Notes: generated from the letters alone by a model not told the origin. Positions 15,655-25,991 are shown, counted from the stretch's first letter. The stretch: DNA of 64,000 bases from Phycisphaerales bacterium (GCA_029260265.1 JAJDDO010000009.1:1-64000); one strand, 5' to 3'. Made by a program: numbers and translations.

Positions 15655-17083
15655 CTCACCGCCCGCCCCGAGCCCCGTGCTCTGCGCACGCAATCTCGGC
15701 AAGTCGTACATCATGTACCCGAGCGAGATCAGCAGGCTTCGCGCGATGATCACGGGACGGCGATCCAAGGTTCCTTCCCATTGCGCGCTTGAAGGGCTGG
15801 ATCTCGATATCTATCCCGGAGAGTGCCTTGGAATCGTCGGACGAAACGGGGCGGGGAAATCTACCCTGCTCCAACTCCTCTGCGGCACGCTCGAGCCCAC
15901 CACAGGGACCGTCGACACGCGCGGCAGAATCTCGCCCCTGCTCGAACTCGCTTCTGGATTCAGCCCAGATTTCACAGGGCGAGAAAATGTCTATCAAAAA
16001 GCGGCGATCCTCGGGCTGACCAAAAAGCAGACCGACGAGAGGTTCGACCAGATCAGCTCATTCGCTGACATTGGCCCATTCCTCGATCGCCCTGTGCGGA
16101 TCTACTCAAGCGGGATGCTCGCCCGGCTCGCGTTCGCGGTTTCGATCCATGTCGATGCGGATATCCTCGTGCTCGATGAAATCCTCGCCGTCGGCGACGC
16201 CGCATTCCAACGGAAGTGCCACGCACGGATCGCACAAATGCGCCAAGACGGCACCGCGATCCTGCTTGTATCGCATTCCACCGGCGCTATCACCGCCTCC
16301 TGTAATCGCGCCATCCTCATTGATGCCGGTCAACGATTGATTGAATCCGACCCCAAAGCCGTTATCAGCTGGTATCACCGCCTGCTCGATGCCAGCGCCG
16401 ACGATCAACCACAAATCCGCGCTCAAATCCTTCAGCAGCATGCCGCCGAGAGCACAGAAGAATCCTCTGCTCACGACCGTGTTGCTCGTAAGACAGACGC
16501 GCCAAACCCCACCAATTCTGCGGCGCGATCCAAAGCAATCTACAACCCCAACCTTGTGTCCAAATCTGTCAACGAGTGGGACCGCCGCGGTGCCAGAATC
16601 GAGCAGGTCCACCTCGAAGACGCCCATGGCCACCGGGTCAACACACTCGTCCGCCACGAAACCTACCAGCTGGTGTACCAAGTTGTCTTCGAGCGTGAAG
16701 TCTCGAACGCTCGATTCGGGATGTTCATCCGCAATACAAAGGGGCATGACATCTACGGCTGCGCCTCTTCACCTCCGGGCGAAGGAATCGGCCCGGTGCA
16801 CGCTGGGCATCAGTGCACAGTCCGGTTTTTGTTCCGTGCATCGCTGGCCCAGAGCACCTACTTCTGCTGCGCTGGGGTGCTTGGACCCGACGAGAGCCAC
16901 ACCGCAGGCGAAGAAGTGTACCTCCACAGGGTCTTTGATGCGGATGTGTTCCGCATCCAAGCTTCCAAGACCCCGCTCACGGCAGGATTCGCCGACCTCT
17001 CTGTCCATGAGCATGACGACGCGTACGGGCAATCGCTCGTGACCATCGAGCACCAGCTCTCTCACAACCCGACAAGCCCATAA
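15644..17083 (+). CDS. wzt: Polysaccharide ABC transporter ATPase with carbohydrate-binding domain (Wzt-like)
   Basis: A 479-aa protein. The N-terminal ATPase has Walker A GIVGRNGAGKST (about 64-75), signature YSSGMLARLAF, Walker B ILVLDEILAVGD and the switch His in LLVSHST. A linker (about 250-305) leads to a C-terminal beta-sandwich like the Wzt carbohydrate-binding domain (about 310-475: FGMFIRNTKGHDIYG, VRFLFRASLAQSTYFCC). In known systems this domain recognises a modified non-reducing end of the polymer before export. That fits the sulfotransferase and methyltransferase genes downstream. It overlaps wzm and is followed 106 bp later by the giant transferase. Confidence 0.9.
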   Translation: MSSDSPPAPSPVLCARNLGKSYIMYPSEISRLRAMITGRRSKVPSHCALEGLDLDIYPGECLGIVGRNGAGKSTLLQLLCGTLEPTTGTVDTRGRISPLLELASGFSPDFTGRENVYQKAAILGLTKKQTDERFDQISSFADIGPFLDRPVRIYSSGMLARLAFAVSIHVDADILVLDEILAVGDAAFQRKCHARIAQMRQDGTAILLVSHSTGAITASCNRAILIDAGQRLIESDPKAVISWYHRLLDASADDQPQIRAQILQQHAAESTEESSAHDRVARKTDAPNPTNSAARSKAIYNPNLVSKSVNEWDRRGARIEQVHLEDAHGHRVNTLVRHETYQLVYQVVFEREVSNARFGMFIRNTKGHDIYGCASSPPGEGIGPVHAGHQCTVRFLFRASLAQSTYFCCAGVLGPDESHTAGEEVYLHRVFDADVFRIQASKTPLTAGFADLSVHEHDDAYGQSLVTIEHQLSHNPTSP

Positions 17084-17189
17084 GCTCTGCAATTCCAAGC
17101 GACAATCGCCGGGCACCCCCTTACAATGCCCACTGGGGATCATCGAAGAGGAATGCCGAAGACAGGCAGCAACCGAGGGATGCGCATTT

Positions 17190-20100
17190 ATGCAGAATCA
17201 GTCGGCCAACAGGCTGGATACGGCGGTCAATGCACCCGCTGACCGCCAAGCCAATCCATCGGCCATCCTCGTCCTTGGAATGCATCGCAGTGGCACCAGC
17301 GCGGTCACCGGCACGCTCGGTCTGCTCGGCGCACAAATGCCAAACGACCCCCTCCCACCGATCGCCGATGCCAATGCCACTGGATACTGGGAATCCGCCT
17401 CAATCGTCATTACGCACGATCGATTACTCAACGAGATCGGCTTGCGCTGGAACATGCCGATGCTCTGCTCAATCGGGCACCATGACATCCTTGAAAAAAT
17501 TGATGCCGCTGATGAACCAACAGACTGGTGTGGACAGCTCATAGAATGTGTCCGCGATGTGTTCGATCAAAGCGAGAACGCTTCGCCTGTGGTGATCAAA
17601 GATCCACGGATGTGTCGACTGGTGCCGCTGTGGAAACGGGTGCTCGCCAAGACCAAGACCGAGCCTCTCTTTGTACTCCCCATCCGACATCCCGCAGAGA
17701 TTGCCGAATCACTCAGAAAACGCGACGGCATTCCTCCAGAACAGAGCTTATGGATCTGGCTCGACCATGTTCTTCGCGCCGAGCTTGAGACCCGTGGTTC
17801 ATCTCGTGTTTTTATACGCTATGGATCATTACTGAGCGACTGGCGAACGGTTATGCACGAGCTCAACCGCACGCTCGGTCTTGATCTCAAGATCGACGAC
17901 AACGCCGACAAGGTTGATGCTTTCCTCTCCGCGTCCCACAGGCACCACCGAGCAAGCCAAGCCGACTTTGATTGCCTCCCACGCATTGTCATCACAACAT
18001 TCAACGAACTCGATGCGGCTGCGGCTGAGGGTCGAGAACCGAATACAACGCTGCTCGACAAGATCGCACAAGAGTTCGACGACCTCTGTCGGCTCTCTGG
18101 GTCGTGGATCCAAGGCACCCAGGAAGATCTCACCAAAGCAAGCCACTCCATCCATCAACTCAACCGAGACAATGAGTCGCTTGTTCAAGATCTCGACAAA
18201 GCAAAGTCCGAAGCGAAGTCCAATGCAAAGAGCCAGGCGAAAGCACAAAGGGATCAGATCACCAAACTCAAGGCAGAGAGTGCCAAAGAGATCGACTCAC
18301 TGAAGGCCTGCCGCGACGAGCTGAGCAAGACCATCGCGGACCAAGAGCAAAGGATTCTCCTCGGCGTTCAAGAGCTCGAAAACACCAACCACGCGCTCCA
18401 TGTTGCCCAATCATCCATCGAGACCAAGGGCATCGCCCTGCACGCTGCCAACGATGAGATCACGAGAGCCAAAAACAGAATCTCCGAAGCTGAAAACAAG
18501 CAGGAAAAAACATCTAAGACGCTTGAATCAATCAAAGCAGAGCTCAAAGACGCCAAAGCCCTCATCGCCCATCAACTGTCAACAGCTGCAGAGATCGCAC
18601 AAGAGCTACAACAGACGGCGGACGACCGAGACCGATCAGTCCTTCGCGGGAAGATGCTCAATGATGAACTCACGAGCATCCTCGAATCGAGCACCGCAAG
18701 GTTCGCCCTCCGCAAGCTTCGCGCGAGCCATACCGACAAGCCAACAAAGACCCAGATCCTCGGGCGAAGGTCCGCATTCATCACGAGGATGCTTAAGCTC
18801 AGCGCCAAAGGTCCACGCGGGATCCGCCTCGTCCGCGAAGTTCGTTCGCTCATGAATAATCCAGACTTCAACCTCGTCTGGTACCGCGACCACTACGCGG
18901 ATGTCTTGACGAGCGGTCTGCACCCCGCCGAGCACTATGTGCTCTTCGGACGCGCCGAGGGGCGAGCAATGAACCCCAGCGATCTGGCCGATGCTGATCT
19001 CTCAACCACCCACGAACCGAGCGAAGAGCTGATCGCCAGCGCCACACGACTGACAAGCTCGACCACAAAGACATTCAGCATCATCATGCCAACCTGGAAC
19101 CGCCGAGCGGTCATCTCAAGAGCAATCGACTCGGTCATCAAGCAAAGCTTTGAATCGTGGCAGCTCATCATCGCCGACGATGGATCCACCGACGGGACAG
19201 AGGCGTTACTCAAAGAGAACTACCGCGAACACTTTGAATCAGGCAAGATCATCTTCATTGCCGGAAAACACGCCGGCGTCAGCGCCGCGAGGAACCTCGC
19301 CCTCGAAGAAGCAACCGGAGACTGGATCGTCTACCTTGATTCCGACAACGAATGGCGAGAGCACTACCTGCTTATTACCGCGAGCGGATACCTCCGCGAC
19401 CCCGCGCTGCGTACCGCGTACGCCTCGCTCAGCGTTGACGACCGAGCCAGCGGACGCCGATTTATCCGTGCAAGTTCCTTCAACTGGACCAAACTCGCGG
19501 AACAGAACTTTATTGATCTAAACATCTTCTCCCACGACCGAGCCCTGTTTGACGAGCTGGGCGGATTCGATGAATCACTCACCCGCCTCGTTGATTGGGA
19601 CCTGATCCTCCGTTACACCCGCTCCCACACGCCCAAGTTTAACCGCCCGGTGCTTGCCGACTACTACATCGACAAGCACCTCTCCAACATATCGCTGACC
19701 AAACCGCTCGATGTCAATAAGCACGCCATCGATAGACGCACGATCTGGGATCGCATCCGCACCGGCTCGCAGCCGCTCCGGCTCGCCTATGTGCTCTGGG
19801 ATTTCCCTGCACTCAGCCAGACATTCGTCCTCCGCGAAATCAAATGGATGATCGAGCAAGGGCATGATGTCAAGGTCTATTTCAAAGCGGACCCCGACAA
19901 GGCCACCACCCTCGATTTCGAGGTCGATTCGCATCGCGTCAAAGACCACCGAGAGCTCGCCAAGCTGCTCGTCGACCATGATCGAAACTGGGCGCACTCC
20001 CACTTCCTGTACCCCGCCTCGACGCTGCTGCAATACCCCGCGTGCGAAAAAGCCGGCGTGCCGTTCTCCATCATGCCTCACGCGGTGGATATCTTCCATC

Positions 20101-22109
20101 ACGAAAATCGAAAACGAAACCTTGTTGCCCAAATCAGCAATGCCGATCTTTGCAAACGCATTGTCGTCTACGGCGATCATCACCGCGATTTCCTCATCGA
20201 GCAAGGCGCAGACCCAGAGAAGTTCATCTTCACTCTTCAAGCAAGCGACGCGGGCATGCTCAAACAAGGCGGACCACGCCCGGCCCGCCAAAGATCCGCA
20301 ACAGACGCGCTCCGTATTGTTTGCATCGGACGCCTGATCGAAAAGAAGGGCATCGCAGACCTGCTCGATGCTCTCCGCATCCTCAAAGATAAACCCGACA
20401 TCAACATAGAACTCACCATCTTCGGCTACGGCCCGCTCGATGCCGAGCTTCGTGCATTCTGCAACACACACCGTCTCGACAATGTCCGGTTCGCCAGCAC
20501 ATTTGAGGGCGCCGACGGGCTCAACAGCGCATTCGCCGATGCCGATGTCTTTTGCCTGCCGTGTGTTGAAGCGGACAACGGCGATGTCGACGGATTCCCC
20601 ACCGTGTTCATCGAGGCCGCTTGGTACGGGCTGCCCATCTTGACCACAACCGTGTCCGCCATTCCTGATTACTTCAGCGATGGATTTACCGCTTCGCTCG
20701 TCCCTCCATTCGACCCACCCGCACTGGCCGATCGGCTCGGGCGCTTGGCACGCTCATCTCCCAGCGAGCTCGATGCCCTTGCTGCACGGGCGCATTCATG
20801 GGCCGCTAAACACACCGGACCAGACCGGACGGGTCAACGCCTCCTCGATGTCATCACCCGCCCGCCAATCGACATCTTTATGGTCACCTACCACCCCGAT
20901 GGGCTGAGCAACTGGTCAAGCACCGAGCGAGCAATCCGCAGCGTGCTCAAGAATACCACAACCCCCCACCGGCTCACCATCATCGATAACGCAAGCTGCC
21001 CGGACGCGGTAACCAGACTCCGCTCAATCATTTCCGAGTATCCACAAAGCACCCGGCTGATCACCCTCGATGCGAACATCGGGTGCGGCCCCGCGTCCAA
21101 CATCGCGGTTCATCAATCCAACAGCGATATCGTCCTCTACATCTGCTCAAATGAAGCACAATCTCTGCGTGTTGGATGGGAACGCCCCATCATCGAATCA
21201 ATGCGAGACTGCCCGAACGCCGCGATCGGCGGACAACTCGTCCATTCGCCCGCATGGGCAACCGGCAAAGCACTCCTCAGTCACGAATCGTTCGACAAGT
21301 TCCGCAATCCAAACTTCGCCCATGCCCACCCCGACCGCACCTTCCGTCATGTGCAAGGCGGCGTGTGGGCGCTCCGCCGATCCGTCTTCCAAGCCGCCGG
21401 CGGATTCAACGAGTCGATCCCGCAGGGCGGGATGGATGTCGAATATTCCTACTACCTTGAATCCATCGGGCACACACTCCTCGACATCTCCGAGATCGTG
21501 TGCCTCTCAAACAAGACTCGCCCAACCATCGAATCACAACTCGACGAGAACACCGCCGTCGCCCATCCCATTTTTGACGAAAACGCGAAAACCATCGAAG
21601 CATGCAGGGATCAGAACGCCCGAAGATGCAATCTCTGTGGATGGATCGGCGCCGCTACCAGCGTTCAAGATCAACCAAGCCCCCACGCCTTTGATTGTCC
21701 AGAATGCCAGGCAACATCGACAGATCGAGCAGCATGGCGATGGCTCGCTCGCAGCGCAATGTGCCACCGCGATCAAACACTCGCCATCATCAATCAAAAA
21801 GACCAACCATCGATCAGTGAACGATTCGTCTCGGCCGCCCGCACCGTGCAAGTCCGAGCCATTCGCACCGACTCGCTCGTCAACAAGCGAACCCGACAAT
21901 GCGACGCGATCCTCGACACAACAGATTTCACCGATCTACCTGATGGGTACCAAGCCGAAGAGATCGAGTACTGCTCGCAAATGCTCGGCATCGGCACCAC
22001 GCCGCTCCGCGCACTGATCCCCAGCCGCACAAGCCCACGGATCACGGTCGTGACCAAACCGATCTCTCTCAGAGACCAATCACCAGCACTTCGGGAGCCA
22101 ACACGATGA
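17190..22109 (+). CDS. Giant fusion: sulfotransferase, coiled coil, GT2, GT4, GT2, zinc ribbon
   Basis: A 1639-aa protein. Residues about 25-290 are a PAPS-dependent sulfotransferase (LGMHRSGTSAVTGTLGLLG, VVIKDPRMCRLVP, PIRHPAEIAESLRKR). About 308-500 is a long charged heptad-like coiled coil. About 555-593 is a WYRDHYADV..GLHPAEHYVLFG linker motif seen in glycan loci. A GT2 domain spans 626-840 (SIIMPTWNRRAVISRAIDS, IADDGSTDGTEAL). A GT4 domain spans 862-1216 (VCIGRLIEKKGIADLL, E-x7-E-like GFPTVFIEAAWYGLPI). A second GT2 spans 1224-1446 (TIIDNASCPDAV, GGVWALRRSVFQAAGGFNE). The end has two CxxC pairs (1477-1505), similar to the N-terminus of the methyltransferase that follows. It probably assembles and sulfates the exported glycan. 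It is ATGA-coupled to that methyltransferase. Confidence 0.85.
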   Translation: MQNQSANRLDTAVNAPADRQANPSAILVLGMHRSGTSAVTGTLGLLGAQMPNDPLPPIADANATGYWESASIVITHDRLLNEIGLRWNMPMLCSIGHHDILEKIDAADEPTDWCGQLIECVRDVFDQSENASPVVIKDPRMCRLVPLWKRVLAKTKTEPLFVLPIRHPAEIAESLRKRDGIPPEQSLWIWLDHVLRAELETRGSSRVFIRYGSLLSDWRTVMHELNRTLGLDLKIDDNADKVDAFLSASHRHHRASQADFDCLPRIVITTFNELDAAAAEGREPNTTLLDKIAQEFDDLCRLSGSWIQGTQEDLTKASHSIHQLNRDNESLVQDLDKAKSEAKSNAKSQAKAQRDQITKLKAESAKEIDSLKACRDELSKTIADQEQRILLGVQELENTNHALHVAQSSIETKGIALHAANDEITRAKNRISEAENKQEKTSKTLESIKAELKDAKALIAHQLSTAAEIAQELQQTADDRDRSVLRGKMLNDELTSILESSTARFALRKLRASHTDKPTKTQILGRRSAFITRMLKLSAKGPRGIRLVREVRSLMNNPDFNLVWYRDHYADVLTSGLHPAEHYVLFGRAEGRAMNPSDLADADLSTTHEPSEELIASATRLTSSTTKTFSIIMPTWNRRAVISRAIDSVIKQSFESWQLIIADDGSTDGTEALLKENYREHFESGKIIFIAGKHAGVSAARNLALEEATGDWIVYLDSDNEWREHYLLITASGYLRDPALRTAYASLSVDDRASGRRFIRASSFNWTKLAEQNFIDLNIFSHDRALFDELGGFDESLTRLVDWDLILRYTRSHTPKFNRPVLADYYIDKHLSNISLTKPLDVNKHAIDRRTIWDRIRTGSQPLRLAYVLWDFPALSQTFVLREIKWMIEQGHDVKVYFKADPDKATTLDFEVDSHRVKDHRELAKLLVDHDRNWAHSHFLYPASTLLQYPACEKAGVPFSIMPHAVDIFHHENRKRNLVAQISNADLCKRIVVYGDHHRDFLIEQGADPEKFIFTLQASDAGMLKQGGPRPARQRSATDALRIVCIGRLIEKKGIADLLDALRILKDKPDINIELTIFGYGPLDAELRAFCNTHRLDNVRFASTFEGADGLNSAFADADVFCLPCVEADNGDVDGFPTVFIEAAWYGLPILTTTVSAIPDYFSDGFTASLVPPFDPPALADRLGRLARSSPSELDALAARAHSWAAKHTGPDRTGQRLLDVITRPPIDIFMVTYHPDGLSNWSSTERAIRSVLKNTTTPHRLTIIDNASCPDAVTRLRSIISEYPQSTRLITLDANIGCGPASNIAVHQSNSDIVLYICSNEAQSLRVGWERPIIESMRDCPNAAIGGQLVHSPAWATGKALLSHESFDKFRNPNFAHAHPDRTFRHVQGGVWALRRSVFQAAGGFNESIPQGGMDVEYSYYLESIGHTLLDISEIVCLSNKTRPTIESQLDENTAVAHPIFDENAKTIEACRDQNARRCNLCGWIGAATSVQDQPSPHAFDCPECQATSTDRAAWRWLARSAMCHRDQTLAIINQKDQPSISERFVSAARTVQVRAIRTDSLVNKRTRQCDAILDTTDFTDLPDGYQAEEIEYCSQMLGIGTTPLRALIPSRTSPRITVVTKPISLRDQSPALREPTR

Positions 22110-23635
22110 CCAATCAACCACACGCCACCGCGGCCCATCCATGCAACATCTGCAATGGCGCGAAGCTCGGTCCAGGCCCAGGCGGACGAATGAGCTACGA
22201 CGGCACCTCGCCCCCACGCTGCACCTCATGCCAATCACTCGAACGCCACCGTGCATTCAGATCAGTCTTCGATCAACTCAAGGACAGTTCCTTCAAAGAT
22301 GCTTCAGTTCTCCAGTGCTCAACCGATCGGTCCAACGATGCCCGATGGTTCGCTTCCCACGAGATCAGCGAGTACGAGGGCGCCAACCCGCTCGACCTCC
22401 AGAACATCGATCGCGAAAACAACTCATACGATATTGTTGTCTGCAACCATGTCATCGAACATGTCGCCGATGATCGATCGGCCATGCGAGAACTCGCACG
22501 CGTCGCCAAGGACACCGGATTCGTTTTCCTCTCCTTTCCCGATCCATTACGCCTGGAAACCACCAACGAATGGGGATACCCAGACGACGCCCAGCACGGG
22601 CATTACCGGCTCTACGGCAAGGATGTACGACAAAAATTCAAAGACGAACTCCCCGGGCTCCATGTTTTCGCCGTCGTCGGCACCGATCCATGCACAAACT
22701 CCACCGAAGGGCTCTGGCTAATCACCGCAGACCAAGCACGCGCAGACTGGATCACCTCTCGTGTTGCCAACGCTGAACGCGTCGATACCGGAACCAAACC
22801 ATCAAAGCCGCGACTTGCCAACCGAGTTTCATCGACAAGACCCCAGAAAGCGGTAATCAAGGAACCAAGCACCATCACCGGAAGACTGCTGAGCCCACCA
22901 TCTGAAGTATCGAGGGCCTTCGGTACCGCCGACAATATGGGTGCGTCCAATCCAGATCGCTACTTCGCTGTCGGGCTCGACGCGATGCGCGTCATCGGCA
23001 CCGCGATCAATCGACCAGGCGCACGGATCCCTCAATCCATCCTCGACTTTGCATGCGGGTGGGGACGCGTCGCACGCCACCTGCGTGCATCCTTCCCAGA
23101 GTCTCATCTTGTGTGTGCCGACATCTGGAAGGACGCCGTCGACTTCGCTTCCCAGGCATTCGGTGCGGACCCACTCCACCTTTCATCCAACCCAGATGAC
23201 TACGAGATAACAACTTCGTTCGATCTCATCTGGTCTGGCTCGCTGATCACCCACCTCCCCGAAGATCGCGCACGAAAGATTATCGATCTATTCTGCACCG
23301 CGCTCAAACCCAACGGGGTTGCGGTATTCACCACCCACGGACGCTTCGCCAGACACCGCAGAGCCGAATGCGGGCACAACTACAATGTCGACGATGCGTC
23401 CGCCGCGATCGCATCATTCGATCGTGATGAATACGGCTTCACCCCGTACGCCGGTCAGCGCGATTACGGCTTCTCGCTCACGCCCATGAACTGGATACTC
23501 CAAGAGGTCTCCAAGCGTCCCGAACTGACCCTCGTCCAGTATGCCGAACGCGGTTGGGATGACCACCAAGATGTAGTCGCCATCCAACGCCGAGCCGTCA
23601 CCACCCCCCACCAAGCAGTCAATTCAAACGCCTAA
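22106..23635 (+). CDS. Double SAM-dependent methyltransferase
   Basis: A 509-aa protein with two class I methyltransferase domains. The N-terminal half has a CxxC..CxxC zinc-ribbon-like start (PCNICN, CTSCQSLERHRAF), then NSYDIVVCNHVIEHVADDRSAM and FVFLSFPDPLR. A linker (about 215-270) precedes the second domain, with motif I ILDFACGWGRVARHLRA (about 312-328), the motif II acidic residue in LVCADIW and FDLIWSGSLITHLPED. It probably O-methylates sugars or caps the chain made by the preceding fusion protein. It is the last gene of the wzm-wzt-transferase operon, starting by a 4-base overlap. Specificity of either domain cannot be told. Confidence 0.85.
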   Translation: MTNQPHATAAHPCNICNGAKLGPGPGGRMSYDGTSPPRCTSCQSLERHRAFRSVFDQLKDSSFKDASVLQCSTDRSNDARWFASHEISEYEGANPLDLQNIDRENNSYDIVVCNHVIEHVADDRSAMRELARVAKDTGFVFLSFPDPLRLETTNEWGYPDDAQHGHYRLYGKDVRQKFKDELPGLHVFAVVGTDPCTNSTEGLWLITADQARADWITSRVANAERVDTGTKPSKPRLANRVSSTRPQKAVIKEPSTITGRLLSPPSEVSRAFGTADNMGASNPDRYFAVGLDAMRVIGTAINRPGARIPQSILDFACGWGRVARHLRASFPESHLVCADIWKDAVDFASQAFGADPLHLSSNPDDYEITTSFDLIWSGSLITHLPEDRARKIIDLFCTALKPNGVAVFTTHGRFARHRRAECGHNYNVDDASAAIASFDRDEYGFTPYAGQRDYGFSLTPMNWILQEVSKRPELTLVQYAERGWDDHQDVVAIQRRAVTTPHQAVNSNA

Positions 23636-24072
23636 ATCTGTCCATTGAATGGATAGACCAAGCTCGGCCTAATGCGTCCGATAACACATAAACTGATCCA
23701 AAAAACGGACTATCTGTCTTCGTTCAAGGTTATCGAGCACCCGTAAAAATACCCGTTTGCACAGATCTATCAGAATATTGAGGACATACCAATCCCTATT
23801 CTTGCAGGGGGCGTATCTCCGTGATACCGTCCGGATGGTGTTGTTTACACCATCCTGCAAGGCCGGACGATCCGTGATTTGTTCTACGAAGGAATCACCG
23901 GAATCGGGGAGAAACAGAAGAGGTTGGATGCGTGCAGCGTCCCGGCTTTGGGTTGCACGCGTGTGTCATTCTCGACACACCATTGGTCCACGCTGCGTGC
24001 CCATTCGGGTCAAAGAGTTGGGTTCAAAAACCAGGTCTTGATTATCGCCAGCAATGAAAGTGAGTATCGCCC
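23636..24072. other. Intergenic region with imperfect long hairpin
   Basis: 437 bp without a convincing gene. At 23828-23869 an inner perfect 8-bp stem (23834-23841 with 23847-23854, loop tgttt) is enclosed by a second arm pair (23828-23834 with 23863-23869). A 63-codon minus-strand frame at 23669-23860 crosses it but has no support. Sequence is more AT-rich than its neighbours. It may hold a terminator for the glycan operon and the promoter of the cytochrome gene; neither can be pinned down. Confidence 0.4.
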
Positions 24073-25917
24073 ATGAACGGGTACCAGATTCGTTTTTCAT
24101 CGATCGCCCTCGGCATCGTCAAGGCCGCTCCAGTGCTTATGATCAGCGCCGCTGCCTCACAATCACTCGCGCAGGCGCTCCCGCCCGTCCCCTTCCCCAC
24201 AGAGAATCAATTCACCCAGGAAAAATCGGACCTGGGCAAGATCCTCTTCTGGGACGAACAACTCTCCAGTGACAACACCATGTCCTGCGGCTCGTGCCAC
24301 CAGCCCGCCGTGGGAGGCACCGATGAACGACGAGGCACCAACCCAGGCCCAGACGGCGCATTCAATACCGTCGACGACATCATCGGATCACCCGGCGTCC
24401 TCTTCCAGACCGCTGAAGACGAGTACCTCGATTCCGATCTCTACGCACTACTCCCGCAAGTCACCGGACGCCAGGCGCCGCCCTCGGTTATGGCAATGTA
24501 CGCGCCCGAACTCTTCTGGGACGGACGCGCAGGCACCACCTTCTTTGACCCCATCACCGGGCAACAACTCGTCTCCTTCGGCGGGGCGCTCGAAAACCAA
24601 GCCGTCGGTCCACCCGCAAGCGGCGCTGAAATGGCACACCAAAGCCGGGACTGGATGCAAATCATCGAAAAAATGGCTGGCGCACGCCCGCTTGCATTAG
24701 CAACCAACCTCCCCGCAGATATGGACGCGGTCATCGCCCTCGGGCTGACCTACCCCGAGCTCTTCGAGCGTGCTTTCGGCGATGACGAAGTCACCGCGGG
24801 ACGCATCGGGATGGCGATCGCCACCTACGAACGAACACTCGTGCCGAACCAATCGCCCTTCGATCTGTTCGCCGATGGCAACTTCAACGCCTTGACGCTC
24901 GATCAACGCGCGGGGCTCAACGCGTTCCGGCTCTCGGCATGCAACACCTGCCACATCGGTACGCAGTTCACCGATCACGCCTTCCACACCATCGGGATCC
25001 GCCCGCTCAACGAAGACCTCGGACGCTTCGAGATCTCCAACAACCCCGTCGACCGTGGCGCGTTCAAAACCCCTTCACTCCGCAACACCGGGATCAGAGA
25101 TCGGTACATGCACAATGGTCAACACGGCGATCTTGATGAAGTCTTCGACTTCTACGCGCATCGCAACGGGCAGAATCCATTCCCACAAAATCTGCACCCC
25201 GCGATCCAAATCCCGATTACCTTCCCGCCATCAGCCGAAGCCAATGTCAAGGACTTCCTCATCAACGGGCTGACCGATCCACGCGTCGCCGCAGAAGTGT
25301 TCCCCTTCGATCGCCCAACCCTGTACGCCGAACTCTCATCGCCCAACCCATTGGTCTCGGGCACGGGCACAGCTGGCACCTCGGGGTTCATCCCCAACAT
25401 GGTTGCGGTCTGTCCGCCGAACCTCGGAAACGATGGATTCAAAATCGGCGTCAATAACGCCCTCGGCGGAGCCTCGGCGATGGTCGCACTCTCCACCTCC
25501 CCACCGGTTGCCGGCGAAGTCGCACAGGACCAAGTCTTGGGCCCAATCACCCTCGAGGGCATCGGCGCGGGCGATGGATACGGAACCATGCCTTGGGCCA
25601 TCTCGAATGATCCTGCTCTGGAAGGGCAGACCTTCTATATGCAATGGCTGATCAGCGACGCAAGCGCAGCAGGAGGCATCGCCAGATCCGCAGTCGCCGA
25701 GATCTCCCCTTTCTGCACCATGGCCGGCACATGCGTCAACACCTGCCCCGCGGATCTCGCTGACCCGGTCGATGTGTTGAACCTCCAGGATGTCTTCGCC
25801 TACCTCGCTCTGTTCAACTCGTCCGACCCGGCCGCCGACCTCGCCGCCCCGTTTGGTGTGTTGAACCTCCAGGATGTCTTCGCCTACCTCGCACTGTTTA
25901 ACGCAGGCTGCCCATAA
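24073..25917 (+). CDS. Secreted di-heme cytochrome c peroxidase/MauG-family protein with GC-type dockerin
   Basis: A 614-aa protein: signal peptide (to about residue 37, ASQSLAQA), first heme site CGSCH (about 71-75) after GKILFWDEQLSSDNTMS, second heme site CNTCH (about 289-293) in FRLSACNTCHIGTQFTDHAFHTIG. This is the two-heme layout of bacterial cytochrome c peroxidase/MauG proteins. Conserved VMAMYAPELFWDGRA and DRGAFKTPSLRNTGIRDRYMHNG lie between and after. Residues about 430-545 form an extra beta domain. A duplicated dockerin-like module ends NAGCP. It would reduce peroxide or oxidise a partner in the periplasm or at the surface. Fusion of this enzyme to a dockerin is unusual. The start lacks a strong ribosome site. 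Confidence 0.88.
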   Translation: MNGYQIRFSSIALGIVKAAPVLMISAAASQSLAQALPPVPFPTENQFTQEKSDLGKILFWDEQLSSDNTMSCGSCHQPAVGGTDERRGTNPGPDGAFNTVDDIIGSPGVLFQTAEDEYLDSDLYALLPQVTGRQAPPSVMAMYAPELFWDGRAGTTFFDPITGQQLVSFGGALENQAVGPPASGAEMAHQSRDWMQIIEKMAGARPLALATNLPADMDAVIALGLTYPELFERAFGDDEVTAGRIGMAIATYERTLVPNQSPFDLFADGNFNALTLDQRAGLNAFRLSACNTCHIGTQFTDHAFHTIGIRPLNEDLGRFEISNNPVDRGAFKTPSLRNTGIRDRYMHNGQHGDLDEVFDFYAHRNGQNPFPQNLHPAIQIPITFPPSAEANVKDFLINGLTDPRVAAEVFPFDRPTLYAELSSPNPLVSGTGTAGTSGFIPNMVAVCPPNLGNDGFKIGVNNALGGASAMVALSTSPPVAGEVAQDQVLGPITLEGIGAGDGYGTMPWAISNDPALEGQTFYMQWLISDASAAGGIARSAVAEISPFCTMAGTCVNTCPADLADPVDVLNLQDVFAYLALFNSSDPAADLAAPFGVLNLQDVFAYLALFNAGCP

Positions 25918-25961
25918 ACGCCGCACGGCAGATCAGCAACTCAACCACTATTGAATCCATC

Positions 25962-25991
25962 AGCCCCGGGCTTTGCAGCTCGGGGCTTTTT
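25962..25991 (+). terminator. Intrinsic terminator after the MauG-type gene
   Basis: Stem agccccg (25962-25968) with cggggct (25981-25987), followed by a T-run on the plus strand. The rest of 25918-26154 shows no gene. Confidence 0.65.

Noticed and set aside
19575..20471. 298-codon minus-strand frame inside the giant transferase gene
   Set aside because: Antisense shadow; the plus-strand glycosyltransferase motifs are unambiguous.
23669..23860. 63-codon minus-strand frame between the methyltransferase and cytochrome genes
   Set aside because: Short, crosses a hairpin, no ribosome site or similarity; kept only as an intergenic note.
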